Shown here piece by piece: positions 7,467-17,021 of a stretch of DNA of 64,000 bases. Under the pieces are notes generated by a model. The model searched no databases. It was not told the DNA's origin and was given only the letters and a program-made list of their open reading frames with translations. The DNA lies in NCBI GenBank assembly GCA_014382705.1, contig JACNJE010000090.1, positions 17,428-81,427 on the forward strand. The letters run 5' to 3'. Positions within the stretch are counted from its first letter, which is position 1. Every line of letters starts with the position of its first letter. Made by a program: the position numbers and the translations under genes. This stretch comes from Verrucomicrobiota bacterium. Its GTDB lineage: Bacteria > Verrucomicrobiota > Verrucomicrobiia > Limisphaerales > UBA1096.

Positions 7467-8927
7467 TCATTTTTCGGCGGCCTTGCGTTGGCGTCGGCGT
7501 TCCCGCTTGGGCTTGGTCGTTTTGTTTTTTGACGGCTGCGCGTTGACGGTTTTGTCCCACGAATTTGCCTCGCGCGGGCGATAGAGCGGCCGGCCGTCCA
7601 CCTTTGGCTGGTTGTCGATGACGGCTTGAAATTTTTTCAGCGCGGCCAAGTGCTCCGGCTTCTCGCTGTCGAGCAGGTTTTTTTGCTCGAGAGGATCGGT
7701 TTTAAGGTCGTACAGCGCGGCGATTTTTGGCTCGTGCTCGAGCCAAACCTTGTAACGCTTGTCGCGAAATACCCGGTCGGCGAAGTCGCGCGTGCCGCGC
7801 ACGCCGTTTTTGTCGAGTCGGCCCGCGCCGTGGCCAAGCGCCATGATCCAGTCGCGCGGCGAGTCGTCCGCCTGGCCAAGCAGCAGGGGAGCGAACGACT
7901 TGCCGTCGAGCGGGACGCCGCTGGGCAGCTGCGCTTGGCCAAGCTCGGCGAAGGTCGGCAGCAGGTCGGCGAAGTCGGTGAGGGCGTCGGTCTCGCGGCC
8001 GCCCGGGACGAGGCCGGGGCAGTTGACGATGAACGGTTGGCAGACACCACCCTCGTACTTGGAGGCTTTGCCGCCGCTTGGCCGATTGCCATCGACCGTG
8101 CCGAGCAGGCCGCCGCTGGTGCCGTTGTCGGTGGTGAAAATCACGATCGTCCGCTCGCGGATTTTCAACTCATCCAGCGCGCCGACCAAGCGCCCGACGA
8201 GGGTGTCGGTGTAACGCACCATCCCCTTCAGTTTGTCCCTGCCCGTGGCGGCTTTCGGTTCGTCGGGTGTCGGCACGAGCGGGCCGTGGGTGAGGGCCAT
8301 CGGGAAGTAGAGCATCATCGGCTCGTCGCGATGCTGCTTCATGTAATCGATGAGGAAGTTGCAGTAAACGTCCGGCCCGAATGTGCCCTCGTAGGTTTTG
8401 CTGCCGGAGCGGGTATGAATGTAGGCGTCCCAGTAACGTTTGCCGCTCGGCGGGTTGCCGGTCTCGTAGCCGGTCCAGACCGCCCAGTCATCGAAGCCGT
8501 GTTTTTTTAAGGCGTTGGGTTCGATGCGAAAGTCGTTAATCTGCCACTTGCCGGCGATCGCGGTGGCGTACCCGGCGCGCTTCATCACGGTGGCGAAGGT
8601 GGTGTACTTGGCCCAGTCGAAGTAGCCGATCCCCCAGCGCGGGACGTCCCAGTGGTTGACCCAGCCGGTGCGCCACGGGTATTGGCCGGTGAGCAGCGTG
8701 GCGCGGGTGGGGGTGCATTGTGGCATCGACCAGGCGTTGTGAAACTTGAGGCCACCCTTGGCCAAGCGGTCGATGTGCGGTGTCTCTATGTCGTCCGCGC
8801 CGTAGCAGGAAATCCAATCCTTGCCGAGGTCGTCGACCATGATGAACAGGATGTTCGGCTTGGCTGCGGAAATGGTTTGCAGGCCGAACGCACAAAGGAT
8901 TGTCAGGGAAAAAAACAGGCGTTGCAC
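7467..8927 (-). CDS. Secreted formylglycine-dependent sulfatase
   Basis: Arylsulfatase-type enzyme, about 486 aa, probably exported. A hydrophobic signal segment (LFFSLTILCAFGLQTISA) precedes KPNILFIMVDDLG, whose paired Asp bind calcium. The sulfatase signature CTPTR gives Cys71, to be oxidised to formylglycine. Further family blocks are IAGKWQ, FFPMALTHGP-like LYFPMALTHGP, and IFTTDNGTSGG with the conserved Asp-Asn. Sulfatases of this kind are greatly expanded in marine Verrucomicrobia and Planctomycetes that feed on sulfated polysaccharides; the substrate is unknown. I chose the GTG at 8927, just before the signal peptide; a TTG at 8957 in the same frame is less convincing because it lies beside the palindrome. 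A Lys/Arg-rich tail ends the protein. Confidence 0.9.
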   Translation of the reverse strand: MQRLFFSLTILCAFGLQTISAAKPNILFIMVDDLGKDWISCYGADDIETPHIDRLAKGGLKFHNAWSMPQCTPTRATLLTGQYPWRTGWVNHWDVPRWGIGYFDWAKYTTFATVMKRAGYATAIAGKWQINDFRIEPNALKKHGFDDWAVWTGYETGNPPSGKRYWDAYIHTRSGSKTYEGTFGPDVYCNFLIDYMKQHRDEPMMLYFPMALTHGPLVPTPDEPKAATGRDKLKGMVRYTDTLVGRLVGALDELKIRERTIVIFTTDNGTSGGLLGTVDGNRPSGGKASKYEGGVCQPFIVNCPGLVPGGRETDALTDFADLLPTFAELGQAQLPSGVPLDGKSFAPLLLGQADDSPRDWIMALGHGAGRLDKNGVRGTRDFADRVFRDKRYKVWLEHEPKIAALYDLKTDPLEQKNLLDSEKPEHLAALKKFQAVIDNQPKVDGRPLYRPREANSWDKTVNAQPSKNKTTKPKRERRRQRKAAEK

Positions 8928-8964
8928 GGCGGAACCGTAGCCGCCCCGCCGCCCCAAGCCAAGC

Positions 8965-8976
8965 GCTTGGCCAAGC
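8965..8976. repeat. Palindrome GCTTGGCCAAGC, intergenic copy
   Basis: Exact copy in the gap between the RND pump stop (8984) and the sulfatase start, preceded by the half site CCAAGCGC. Confidence 0.95.
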
Positions 8977-8983
8977 GGGTTGG

Positions 8984-11900
8984 TTACAGCTTATCCTCCG
9001 GGCCGAAGAAAAAGGTGCGGAGGTCCTCGAGGATGAGGTACATCGCGGGGACGAGGATCAGGGTGATGACGGTGGCGAAGATGACGCCGAAGCCAAGCGA
9101 GATGCCCATCGGCACGAGGAACTTGGCCTGCAAACTTTTCTCGAGCAGCAGCGGCGTGAGGCCGGCGAAGGTGGTGAGCGATGTGAGCAGGATCGGCCGG
9201 AAACGGGCCATGCCGGCTTGGCGCGCCGACTCCATTTCGCTCAGGCCGATGCCGCGTTTGCGGTTGACGTAGTCGACCATCACGAGGCTGTCGTTGACCA
9301 CCACGCCGGTCAGCGCCACCACGCCGAAACCGGAGAGGATCGTGACCTCCATGCCCATCACGACGTGTCCCCACACCGCGCCGATGAGGCCAAACGGGAT
9401 CGCCGCCATGACGATCAGCGGCTGGATGTATGAGCTGAACGGGATCGCCAACAGCGCGTAAATAATGATCAGCGCGACAATGTAGAGGTACTGCAGGCTG
9501 GCGAGGGTCTCGGCCTGCTCGCTCTTCTCGCCCTCGAACGACCAGTAGATGCCGGGGAATTCCAGCTGCATTCGGGGGAGCAACTCGGTCTCGAGTTTGC
9601 CGTTGATCTCCTGCGAGTTGCCGATGGCGGCATCGACGTCGGCGGTGACGTTGACGGCGCGCCGCCGGTCGATGCGCCGGATCGATTCGTAGCCCCGACC
9701 GTATGTCACGCCGGCCGCCTCGGCGAACGGCACCTCGACACCGCCCGGCAGGCGGACGCGCATCTGCTCGAGGTTGGCGATGCTGCGGCGTTCGTCGCGA
9801 GGATAACGCAGCATGACCTTGACGTCGTCGCGACCGCGCTGGAGCCGCTGCACCTCGTCCCCGTAAAACGCCTGCCGCACCTGCCGCGCGAGGTCGGCCT
9901 GCGACAAGCCAAGCGCCTCGGCTTCCGGCTTGATTGTCAACTGCACCTCCTCCTTGCCCTGGCGGAACGAGTCGGCGATGTCGGTGACGCCCTTGAGCTT
10001 GGCCAATTCCTGCTTGAGCCAAGCGGCGGCGTTTTGCAGTTGGCCAAAGTCCGCGCCGGCAAGCACGACGTTGATCGCGTCGCCGGCCTGGAAGATGTCG
10101 GCGGTGAACTGCAGTTCCTCGGCCTCCGGCATGTCGCCGACGATCTCGCGCCACAGCCGTGCGACCTCGTAGCTGTTGAACATCCGTTCCTCCGCCGGTG
10201 AGGCTTCGATGTGCACCTCGCCGGTATGCGCGCCCTTGATGGAGGCGATCGTCCTGCCGCCGGCACGGCCCTGGTCGGTCATGAACGGCTGGCTGCCCAC
10301 CGAGCTGAGCATGTGGCGCACGATGCTGGGATGCCCCTCCGGCGTTTTGGCGTCGAGCCGTTTGCCCACCTCCACGGCGGCATTCTCAAGTTTCTTCACG
10401 GCGCGCTGGGTTTCCTCGGTGGTGGTGCCCAGCGGCATGGTGACCGAGGCGGCCACATTGTCGCCCTCCACCGGCGGGAAAAAGACGAAACGAATGTGTC
10501 CGCCCGCCACAAATCCCATCGTGATCGCGAACACCGCCACGGCGATGGCCATGGTCAGGTAACGCCACTCGAGGCACCACCGCAGGCTCGGCTTGTAAAT
10601 GCGCAGGATGAAGTGGTCCATCCGCACGACGAACCGGTGCTGAAACCGCCGCCATCCGCCGACGAACCCGGTGCCTTCGGCGATGTTGTCGACCTTCCGC
10701 AGGTTGCTGAGATGTTTTGGCAGGATGAACAGCGACTCGATCAGCGAGAAAAACAGCGTCGGGATCACGATCAACGGTATGAACTTCATGATCTTGCCGG
10801 TGTTGCCTGCGGTAAAAATCATCGGCGCGAAGGCGGCAATCGAGGTAGCCACGGCGAAGGTCACCGGCTTGGCCATCTCGACCGCGCCGGCGATCGCGCC
10901 CTTCAGCCCGGGCGTGCCGCGCTCGTGGTGTGCGTGGATGTTTTCGCCGATCAGGATGGCGTCATCCACCACGATCCCGAGCACCACGATGAAGGCGAAG
11001 AGCGAGATCATGCTGATCGACACATCCAGCGTCGGCATCAGCCAGAACGTCCCCAGAAACGAGATCGGGATGCCGAGGCTCACCCAGAAGGCGAGGCGGA
11101 AACGCAGGAACAACGCCAGCACGAGGAACACCAGGCAAAAGCCGGTGAGCCCGTTGCGGATCATCAGGTCGCGCCGCCCGCGCAGATAGGTTGAGTCATC
11201 CTGCCAGGTCGTCAGATCGATGCCTTCCGGATAACGGTGCCTCGAGCCGTCAATATATTCGTGGACTGTTTCAGAGATGGCGATGGCGCTCTCCTCGCCG
11301 ACGCGAAACACCTTCACGAGCGCGCACGGTTTCCCGTCGAAGAACGACTCTTGGTCGTCATCCTCGAAGTCGTCGCGGATCGTTGCCACTTGGCCAAGCC
11401 GCAGCCGCGTGCCGTCCGGGCGCGTTCGCAGCACGATTTGCTCGAATTCGACCACGCGCTTGGCCTGGCCCTTGGTTCGCAGCAGGATTTCGCCGCCGCG
11501 ATCGGCCTTGATCGTGCCGCCCGGCAGGTCGATGGAGGAACTCCGCACCGCCCGGGCCACCTCGTCGAACGTCAGGCCGTATTGCCTCAGCGAGTCCTCG
11601 GGAACCTCGATCGACACCTCGAGATCGCGCACGTTGGCCAGTTCCACCTGCGTGATACCGGGCAGCGCCATCAATTCGTCGCGCACCCGCGAGGCGTAAT
11701 GCCGCAGTGTCGCCTCGGAGACCCCGTCCGCCTTGCCGGACACGGCGACGTTGATCACCTGCTTGCGCATGATGATCTCCTCGATCACCGGCTTCTCGGC
11801 CTCCTCGGGGAAGGTGTCGATGGCATCGACGCGCGCCTTGATCTCGTCAAGCGCGCGGGAGGCGTCCGCGCCCGGCGTCAACTCGACCATGATTGCGGCG

Positions 11901-12166
11901 GCGTTTTCCGTGGAGGTCGAGTTGACCTGTTTCACATCCGTCAGGCCGTATACCGCCTCCTCGATTTTTTGGCAGACGCCCTCCTCGACCTCTTCCGGCG
12001 CCGCGCCGGGGTACGGCACGGCGATGTAAATCATGTCCGACGAAAACTCGGGGAACACCTCCTGCCGCAGCGTCCCGATCGACAGGAAACCGACAACGAC
12101 GATGAACATCGCCATGATGTTAGCGGCGACGCCGTTCTTCGCGAACCATTCGATCAGGCTGTTCAT
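8984..12166 (-). CDS. RND-family efflux transporter, inner-membrane pump (AcrB/MexF type)
   Basis: Proton-driven inner-membrane pump, 1060 aa, the usual size. It has an N-terminal membrane helix (NIMAMFIVVVGFLSI), two large periplasmic loops and two six-helix bundles. TM4 holds VVLGIVVDDAILIGENI, with the Asp-Asp proton relay. A similar GVVVNDSLVMVDY lies in the second half. The protein ends in a short cytoplasmic tail. The divergence from AcrB suggests the HAE-like group often found in environmental bacteria. The ATG at 12166 overlaps the MFP stop in an ATGA junction. It belongs to the operon tetR-OMF-MFP-RND, probably controlled by the TetR operator at 15478-15504. The substrate cannot be told from sequence. 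Confidence 0.95.
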   Translation of the reverse strand: MNSLIEWFAKNGVAANIMAMFIVVVGFLSIGTLRQEVFPEFSSDMIYIAVPYPGAAPEEVEEGVCQKIEEAVYGLTDVKQVNSTSTENAAAIMVELTPGADASRALDEIKARVDAIDTFPEEAEKPVIEEIIMRKQVINVAVSGKADGVSEATLRHYASRVRDELMALPGITQVELANVRDLEVSIEVPEDSLRQYGLTFDEVARAVRSSSIDLPGGTIKADRGGEILLRTKGQAKRVVEFEQIVLRTRPDGTRLRLGQVATIRDDFEDDDQESFFDGKPCALVKVFRVGEESAIAISETVHEYIDGSRHRYPEGIDLTTWQDDSTYLRGRRDLMIRNGLTGFCLVFLVLALFLRFRLAFWVSLGIPISFLGTFWLMPTLDVSISMISLFAFIVVLGIVVDDAILIGENIHAHHERGTPGLKGAIAGAVEMAKPVTFAVATSIAAFAPMIFTAGNTGKIMKFIPLIVIPTLFFSLIESLFILPKHLSNLRKVDNIAEGTGFVGGWRRFQHRFVVRMDHFILRIYKPSLRWCLEWRYLTMAIAVAVFAITMGFVAGGHIRFVFFPPVEGDNVAASVTMPLGTTTEETQRAVKKLENAAVEVGKRLDAKTPEGHPSIVRHMLSSVGSQPFMTDQGRAGGRTIASIKGAHTGEVHIEASPAEERMFNSYEVARLWREIVGDMPEAEELQFTADIFQAGDAINVVLAGADFGQLQNAAAWLKQELAKLKGVTDIADSFRQGKEEVQLTIKPEAEALGLSQADLARQVRQAFYGDEVQRLQRGRDDVKVMLRYPRDERRSIANLEQMRVRLPGGVEVPFAEAAGVTYGRGYESIRRIDRRRAVNVTADVDAAIGNSQEINGKLETELLPRMQLEFPGIYWSFEGEKSEQAETLASLQYLYIVALIIIYALLAIPFSSYIQPLIVMAAIPFGLIGAVWGHVVMGMEVTILSGFGVVALTGVVVNDSLVMVDYVNRKRGIGLSEMESARQAGMARFRPILLTSLTTFAGLTPLLLEKSLQAKFLVPMGISLGFGVIFATVITLILVPAMYLILEDLRTFFFGPEDKL

Positions 12167-13407
12167 TCGTCGAGTTCAGATCGGTTCGTCCCGCGCACCT
12201 CCACGGCCATGCCATTGATCGCCCCCGCGATCAGTGAGGTGATCACCTGCTCACCCGCCCGGATGCCATTTGTGACCACCACGTGCCGGGCGTCTGCGTA
12301 GGAGACCGCCACCGGCCTGAATGTAAGCCAGTGTTGGGGGTTGGGCTGCCGGTATCCGAGCCACTTTTGCGTGGTGCTTTCTTCGTTCACGATCCAGACG
12401 CGATCCCTCCTGCGAAGCGCCTCCCGCGGCAGCACGACGGCGTTCTCCTGCGTGCGGCCATCGATGCTGGCCTGCACGAACGTTCCGTTGCGCAGCGGCG
12501 CACCATTGCGCTTGGCCAAGCCGTACGGGTCGGCAACCTGAGCCACCACGTAGACCATCCGGTTCACCGGGTCGACCGTTTCCTCCGAGCGCACAAGTTG
12601 CCCCTGCCACTCTGTCCGTTTTCCGTTGGCAAGGGCGCTGAGCGTGACTCTGGGCGCTTGGCCAAGTGCGGAATCCGTGCCGGGGATGGGCAGATTGATG
12701 AAACCCAAGTCACTGGCAGTCAAAGGCAAACGCACTTCAGCAACATCGGTGGCGAACAACTCACCCAGCGGCGTGGCCAAGGCGACGATTTGCCCCGGGC
12801 GCACATTGGCCTTGGCCACCATGCCGTCGAATGGCGCGCGGATTTCGCACCGGTCGAGGTTGCGCCTGGCCGTCTCCTCAGTGGCGCGGGCGGCCTCAAG
12901 TGCGGCGCGGGCGCTGGCCAGCTGTGGCTCGCGCGCCTGCAGGCCAGTCGGCTCCTCTTGCTTGAGCAACTGCCATTCACGGCGGACGACGTCGGCCTCA
13001 TTGATTTCCGTCAGCAACCGCAGCTCGGCCTGGGCGACCTGGGCTTTGGCTTGCGTGAGTGCCAGCTCGTAATCCCTCGGGTCGATCGTGAGCAACACGT
13101 CGTCCTTCGCGAAAACCTGTCCGGCGTTGAACGACTCCGCGACCGAGACGACCCTGCCACTGACTTCGCTGACAAGCCGAACGCTCGTCCGGGGCAGGGC
13201 GGTTCCCTGTGATGGGATCCGGTACGTGTGCGGCGCTGTCACGGCGGTGTGCACCTCCACGCTTGGCGGCTTCGGCATGGCAACCTGCGATTCCGGCACT
13301 CGGCCGGACTGCACCAGCACGGCGGCGAGGCCGATGCCGACAACGGCCACGGCGAACGTGCTGATGATTTTCAGCCATCGGTTGGGGTTACTGCCTTGCG
13401 GTTCCAT
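12163..13407 (-). CDS. RND efflux periplasmic adaptor (MFP/HlyD family)
   Basis: Periplasmic adaptor linking the RND pump to the outer-membrane channel, 414 aa. One N-terminal membrane anchor (IISTFAVAVVGIGLAAVLV) is followed by a lipoyl half-motif (VSGRVVSVAES), an alpha-helical hairpin of about 80 residues rich in Ala/Glu/Arg, the second lipoyl half (IRAPFDGMVAKANVRPGQIV), then beta-barrel and membrane-proximal domains. The ATG at 13407 overlaps the end of the OMF gene by 20 bp, and its stop overlaps the RND start. An exact palindrome at 12510-12521 encodes GLAKR in this protein. Confidence 0.94.
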   Translation of the reverse strand: MEPQGSNPNRWLKIISTFAVAVVGIGLAAVLVQSGRVPESQVAMPKPPSVEVHTAVTAPHTYRIPSQGTALPRTSVRLVSEVSGRVVSVAESFNAGQVFAKDDVLLTIDPRDYELALTQAKAQVAQAELRLLTEINEADVVRREWQLLKQEEPTGLQAREPQLASARAALEAARATEETARRNLDRCEIRAPFDGMVAKANVRPGQIVALATPLGELFATDVAEVRLPLTASDLGFINLPIPGTDSALGQAPRVTLSALANGKRTEWQGQLVRSEETVDPVNRMVYVVAQVADPYGLAKRNGAPLRNGTFVQASIDGRTQENAVVLPREALRRRDRVWIVNEESTTQKWLGYRQPNPQHWLTFRPVAVSYADARHVVVTNGIRAGEQVITSLIAGAINGMAVEVRGTNRSELDE

Positions 13408-14812
13408 CGTTCTTCAATGTTTCAAATCCGCCGCCCAGGGCGAGGTGTAAATTGACCCGGTTCTCGAGTTGGCGCCGCCGTGCCGCCCACCACCGGCTCT
13501 CGGCGGTGACCGCGCGCCGGCGCGCCTCGAGCAGTGCGATCACGCTGCCAAGCCCGTGGTCGTATCGCTCCTGCGCGGTTTGCGCGGCGGCTTGCGACTG
13601 CTCGTACGCGGTGCCCAGCGCCGCGTCCATGGCGGCCAGTTGTTGTGCGGCGTCGAGCGCGTTTTCCACCTCGCCCATCGCGTTGAGCATCGTCGAGCGA
13701 AACGATTCCTCCGCGGCCTTCAGGTTGGCGCGTTGCAGGCGGACGTTGGCACGCAGCCGGCCGGCCTGGAACACCGGCTGGGTCAGGTTGGAGGCGACGT
13801 TCCAGACCACCGAGTCGCCGGAGAGCAGTCCGTCGAGTTCGCTTGTCGAGGTGCCGCCGCTGGCGGTCAGGCTGATCTGCGGGTAGAGCGTCGCCTTGGC
13901 CTGCGCGAGCGTCGCGCCGGTGGCGAACAGCCGCTGCTCGGCGGCGACGAGATCGGGTCGACGGGACAGAATCTCCGCCGGCACCCCGGCCGGGATCGCT
14001 GCGGGCAACAGGGGCAGTTCCTTTGGGATCGCCATCTTGTTGGCCGGGAATTGGCCAAGCAGGATTTCCAAACGCCGGATTGACTGGGTGGCAACCGACT
14101 CCAGTTCAGCAGCTTGCGCCTCCGATCCGGCGAGGTTGGCCTTGGCCAGGCGCAGATCCAGCGACGTTAAAATCCCCTGTTCGAACCGGGCTTCAACTTG
14201 CCCAACGGTCGTCTCGTGCGTGGAGACGGCAAACTTGGCCAAGCGCGCCTGTTGCCGCGACTCGATGGCCAGCAACCACGCCTTGGCCACTTGGCCGGCG
14301 AGTGAGTGGCGCGTCCCGGCGAACTCCGCCGCCCGGCCAAGCGCGTTCGCCCGTGCCAGGCGTTTGCCGGCGCGTACCCGGCCCCAGAGGTCGAGTTCCC
14401 ATTGGGCACCGAGCGTGAGGTGGTGACTTTGGCTGAGAAAGGAGTCGGGCATGTTGGGAATCTTCACGCCGAATTTCGCCAGGTTCATCTGGCTGGCCGA
14501 CAAGCCGCCGCTGAGCCCGATCTGCGGCCACTGATCCGCGCCGGCAATCCTCGCCTCCGCCCACGCGGCCTCGAGCCGGGCGGCGGCACTCCAGACATCC
14601 GGATTCGCGGCGAGGGCGTGCCCGATCGCCTCGCTCAGCCGGTCATCGCCAAACGTGTGCCACCAAAACGCCGGTGCCTGGCCGTCGCCTTCGCCGGGAT
14701 TCGTCCATCGTGCCGGGAGTTCAGCGGCAAAATCGCGGGCCGTCCGGTGGGAGTCGGTGGCGCAACCGGCGAGCAGCAAAACCGCCGCCGTGATGGAGAG
14801 TGTCCGGCGCAT
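13388..14812 (-). CDS. Outer-membrane efflux lipoprotein (NodT/TolC family)
   Basis: Outer-membrane channel of the tripartite pump, 474 aa. The start MRRTLSITAAVLLLAGC gives a signal peptide with lipobox LLAGC, so it is lipid-anchored as in NodT/OprM proteins. Two outer-membrane-efflux repeats follow, each with long Ala-rich helices; LSRRPDLVAAEQRL is the typical family block in the second. The open frame extends upstream, but the ATG at 14812 is right because of the lipobox and because it overlaps the tetR stop by one base (TAATG). The position between regulator and adaptor fits a single polycistronic unit. Confidence 0.94.
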   Translation of the reverse strand: MRRTLSITAAVLLLAGCATDSHRTARDFAAELPARWTNPGEGDGQAPAFWWHTFGDDRLSEAIGHALAANPDVWSAAARLEAAWAEARIAGADQWPQIGLSGGLSASQMNLAKFGVKIPNMPDSFLSQSHHLTLGAQWELDLWGRVRAGKRLARANALGRAAEFAGTRHSLAGQVAKAWLLAIESRQQARLAKFAVSTHETTVGQVEARFEQGILTSLDLRLAKANLAGSEAQAAELESVATQSIRRLEILLGQFPANKMAIPKELPLLPAAIPAGVPAEILSRRPDLVAAEQRLFATGATLAQAKATLYPQISLTASGGTSTSELDGLLSGDSVVWNVASNLTQPVFQAGRLRANVRLQRANLKAAEESFRSTMLNAMGEVENALDAAQQLAAMDAALGTAYEQSQAAAQTAQERYDHGLGSVIALLEARRRAVTAESRWWAARRRQLENRVNLHLALGGGFETLKNDGTARQ

Positions 14813-15471
14813 TACTTCTTTTTGTGTGGACGCGTGGGCGGGCTGACTTTTGCACGGAAGCCGGCAGCGGTGAAATCGATCAACCGCCGCACGGTGGACT
14901 CGTAGTCGGACGCGTTGGCATCGGTGCCGGTGAAACGGACGAGCAGGTCGGCGTTGCATAGCGTGTGCGCCATCGCGCCGGCCATGAAGTGCGAGCGCCA
15001 GTCGGTCTCCTCCTTGGTCAGTCCCGGCAACGCGGCCTCTAACGCGGCTCCGAACTGGATGATCACCTCGGCCAATTCCCCCATCATGAACTTGTGCAGC
15101 CCCTCGTTGCGCTCGCCCATCACGCGCCCGACGAGCCGCGCGAACGTGGGGCCGGCCTTGGGGTCGGCCTGCACGCGGAACAACGGGCGAAACAGGCAGT
15201 CGAGTACGCGCTCGAGTTTCAGCGGTCGCCGACCGGACTTGGCCCGGATCTCCGCAAGCTTGGCCAGACGCTCCCCGTTGATCGGGCGGAGCCGCCGGGC
15301 GATCACCGCGTGAACCAGCGCCTGCTTCGAGCCGAAATGGTAATGCACCGCCGCGAGGTTGACCTTGGCCGCCGCGATGATGTTGCGCAGCGACACGGCA
15401 TCAAATCCCTTTTGCGCAAAGAGCCGCTCCGCTGTGTTGAGAACCCGCGTTTTGGTATCTGTCTTTGCCAT
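14812..15471 (-). CDS. TetR-family transcriptional regulator (CerR-like C-terminal domain)
   Basis: A 219-aa repressor-like protein. The N-terminal TetR helix-turn-helix spans about residues 10-55 (TAERLFAQKGFDAVSLRNI then VNLAAVHYHFGSK), and the C-terminal part is helical and probably binds ligand. It is the first gene of an operon with OMF, MFP and RND pump genes, the usual arrangement for an autoregulated efflux repressor. I chose the ATG at 15471; an in-frame TTG three codons earlier exists. The 27-bp inverted repeat directly upstream (15478-15504) is the probable operator, and binding there would block its own transcription. Confidence 0.93.
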   Translation of the reverse strand: MAKTDTKTRVLNTAERLFAQKGFDAVSLRNIIAAAKVNLAAVHYHFGSKQALVHAVIARRLRPINGERLAKLAEIRAKSGRRPLKLERVLDCLFRPLFRVQADPKAGPTFARLVGRVMGERNEGLHKFMMGELAEVIIQFGAALEAALPGLTKEETDWRSHFMAGAMAHTLCNADLLVRFTGTDANASDYESTVRRLIDFTAAGFRAKVSPPTRPHKKK

Positions 15472-15477
15472 TTGATT

Positions 15478-15504
15478 CAAACGACTGTTTGAAACAGGCG
15501 TTTG
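15478..15504. promoter_or_regulatory. Probable TetR operator, 13-1-13 inverted repeat
   Basis: Left arm CAAACGACTGTTT (15478-15490), centre G, right arm AAACAGGCGTTTG (15492-15504). The arms are inverted repeats with a single mismatch. The site starts 7 bp upstream of the tetR ATG and lies between tetR and the divergent DUF1080 gene. Size and placement fit an autoregulatory TetR-type operator; the link is inferred from position. Confidence 0.8.
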
Positions 15505-15601
15505 TTTTAACTGCCGCCGCCCCGGCCGTCAATCCTGTTTTTTTTGGATTGCGCCGCCAAGGTTCACATTTGGCCGGTTGCCGCTTGGCCGGGGGGATTC
15601 C

Positions 15602-15613
15602 GCTTGGCCAAGC
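15602..15613. repeat. Palindrome GCTTGGCCAAGC, intergenic copy
   Basis: Exact copy about 30 bp upstream of the DUF1080 gene ATG, followed by the half site GCTTGGCC. It sits where a 5' untranslated region would be. Confidence 0.95.
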
Positions 15614-15641
15614 GCTTGGCCGGGGGCACTCTCCGCGCATC

Positions 15642-16796
15642 ATGTGTTTCCACAAAAAGAGGAGCGTTTGTCTTGTCGCCGCTGTTTTATTGTCGGCTGT
15701 GTCGGTTGCTGCCGCGGAGGAGGGGTTTCGGCCGCTGTTTAACGGGAAGGATCTTTCCGGCTGGGTGCCGGTGAACACGGCACCATCAACTTGGTTGGTG
15801 CGAGACGGGATGATCGTCTGTTCGGGAAAACCGATCGGCGAGTTGCGCACGGAGCGGATGTACCAGAATTTCATCATGGAGGTGGAGTGGCGGCACATGA
15901 AGCCGCGTGGCAACGCCGGGATTTTTGTCTGGGCGGATGACATCACGGCGCGCGGTCAGCCGTTTCATCGCAGCGTCGAGGTGCAGGTGTTGGAGAATGC
16001 CTACGGGAACTCCGGGGGGCACACGGTGCATGGCGACATTTTCCCGATCCACGGCGCGACGATGACCCCGGTCAACGGCCGGGGCGGCAGCCGGGCGTTC
16101 CCGACGGAGTTTCGGTCCAAGCCAAGCCCGGAGTGGAATCATTACCGGATCGTTTGTGACGACGGGGAAATCTCGCTCGCGGTCAACGGCAAGGTGGTGA
16201 CGCGCGGCAAAGAGGCCAGCCCGCGCAAGGGTTACATCTGCCTCGAGTCGGAGGGGGGCATTGTGCATTACCGCAACCTGCGAATTAAGGAACTGCCGGC
16301 GACACCGCTGGAGCCGGGGCAGGTGGCCATCGCCAATCGCGGCTATCGTTGCCTTTACAACGGCGTCGATTTTTCCGGTTGGCGCGTGTCGGAGGGGTGG
16401 CAGTCGCGGGATTGGGTGTTGCGGTACAACGGCCAGCCGGACGCGGTTGGCCAAGCGATCGAGACCACCGAGTCGTTCGGTGACTTTGGGTTTATCTTCG
16501 ACGTTCGCGTGTCGGGGGAGACCCAGCCGTGCGCGGTTCGGCTTCGTGGCTCGGCGGCGGCGGCCGTCACGATTACGCCTTCGTTGTACAAAGACGTTTT
16601 GGTTTTGAAGGGACGCAACTGGAACCGATTCGAGGGCGTTCTGCGCGGCGACCGGCTCAGTTTACGCCTCAACGGCAAGCCGGTTTACACCGGCAAAAAA
16701 CTAAATGATGTGCCGGCCAAGGGACCGTTGAAGATCGTGGCGACCGGCCCGATCGACTTTGCGAACGTGTACATCCGCAGCTTGGCCAAGCGCTGA
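15642..16796 (+). CDS. Secreted two-domain DUF1080 (3-keto-disaccharide hydrolase-like) protein
   Basis: A 384-aa protein with a signal peptide (CLVAAVLLSAVSVAAA) and two tandem DUF1080 laminin-G/concanavalin-like jelly-roll domains. The first begins FRPLFNGKDLSGW (about 28-40) and the second YRCLYNGVDFSGW (about 238-250), indicating internal duplication. DUF1080 is now called 3-keto-disaccharide hydrolase and is abundant in Verrucomicrobia and Planctomycetes. The first domain keeps GNAGIFVWAD and VEVQVLEN, typical of the family; the second is shorter and more divergent. It probably acts in the periplasm or outside on glycosides. I used the ATG at 15642 because the signal peptide begins there. 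The CDS ends with the palindrome (16780-16791), which encodes its C-terminal SLAKR. Confidence 0.87.
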   Translation: MCFHKKRSVCLVAAVLLSAVSVAAAEEGFRPLFNGKDLSGWVPVNTAPSTWLVRDGMIVCSGKPIGELRTERMYQNFIMEVEWRHMKPRGNAGIFVWADDITARGQPFHRSVEVQVLENAYGNSGGHTVHGDIFPIHGATMTPVNGRGGSRAFPTEFRSKPSPEWNHYRIVCDDGEISLAVNGKVVTRGKEASPRKGYICLESEGGIVHYRNLRIKELPATPLEPGQVAIANRGYRCLYNGVDFSGWRVSEGWQSRDWVLRYNGQPDAVGQAIETTESFGDFGFIFDVRVSGETQPCAVRLRGSAAAAVTITPSLYKDVLVLKGRNWNRFEGVLRGDRLSLRLNGKPVYTGKKLNDVPAKGPLKIVATGPIDFANVYIRSLAKR

Positions 16797-17021
16797 CCCC
16801 GTCCGGCGGGTCAGTCGCTCTCCCTGAACGCCATCCATTGCCCGGCATGGCCGCCCTAAAACAGCTTCAGTTTGTTGCCGTCCACCTCGAAGCCCAAGCG
16901 TCTGGCACGCCTGCCGCGACTCCTCGGGGGGGGCACTCGTGGCTTGCTCTCGGATGGGGGCTTCCCGACACTCGGCCGCTGGCGCGCTGCTTGATGGCGC
17001 GAACACCGGAACCCCGCAGAC
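16797..17021. other. Intergenic stretch, no gene recognised
   Basis: 225 bp between the DUF1080 gene and the pseudo-receiver gene. I see no convincing ORF, RNA or strong terminator. It holds a G-run (GGGGGGGGC at about 16927) and no complete copy of the window palindrome. Confidence 0.5.
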
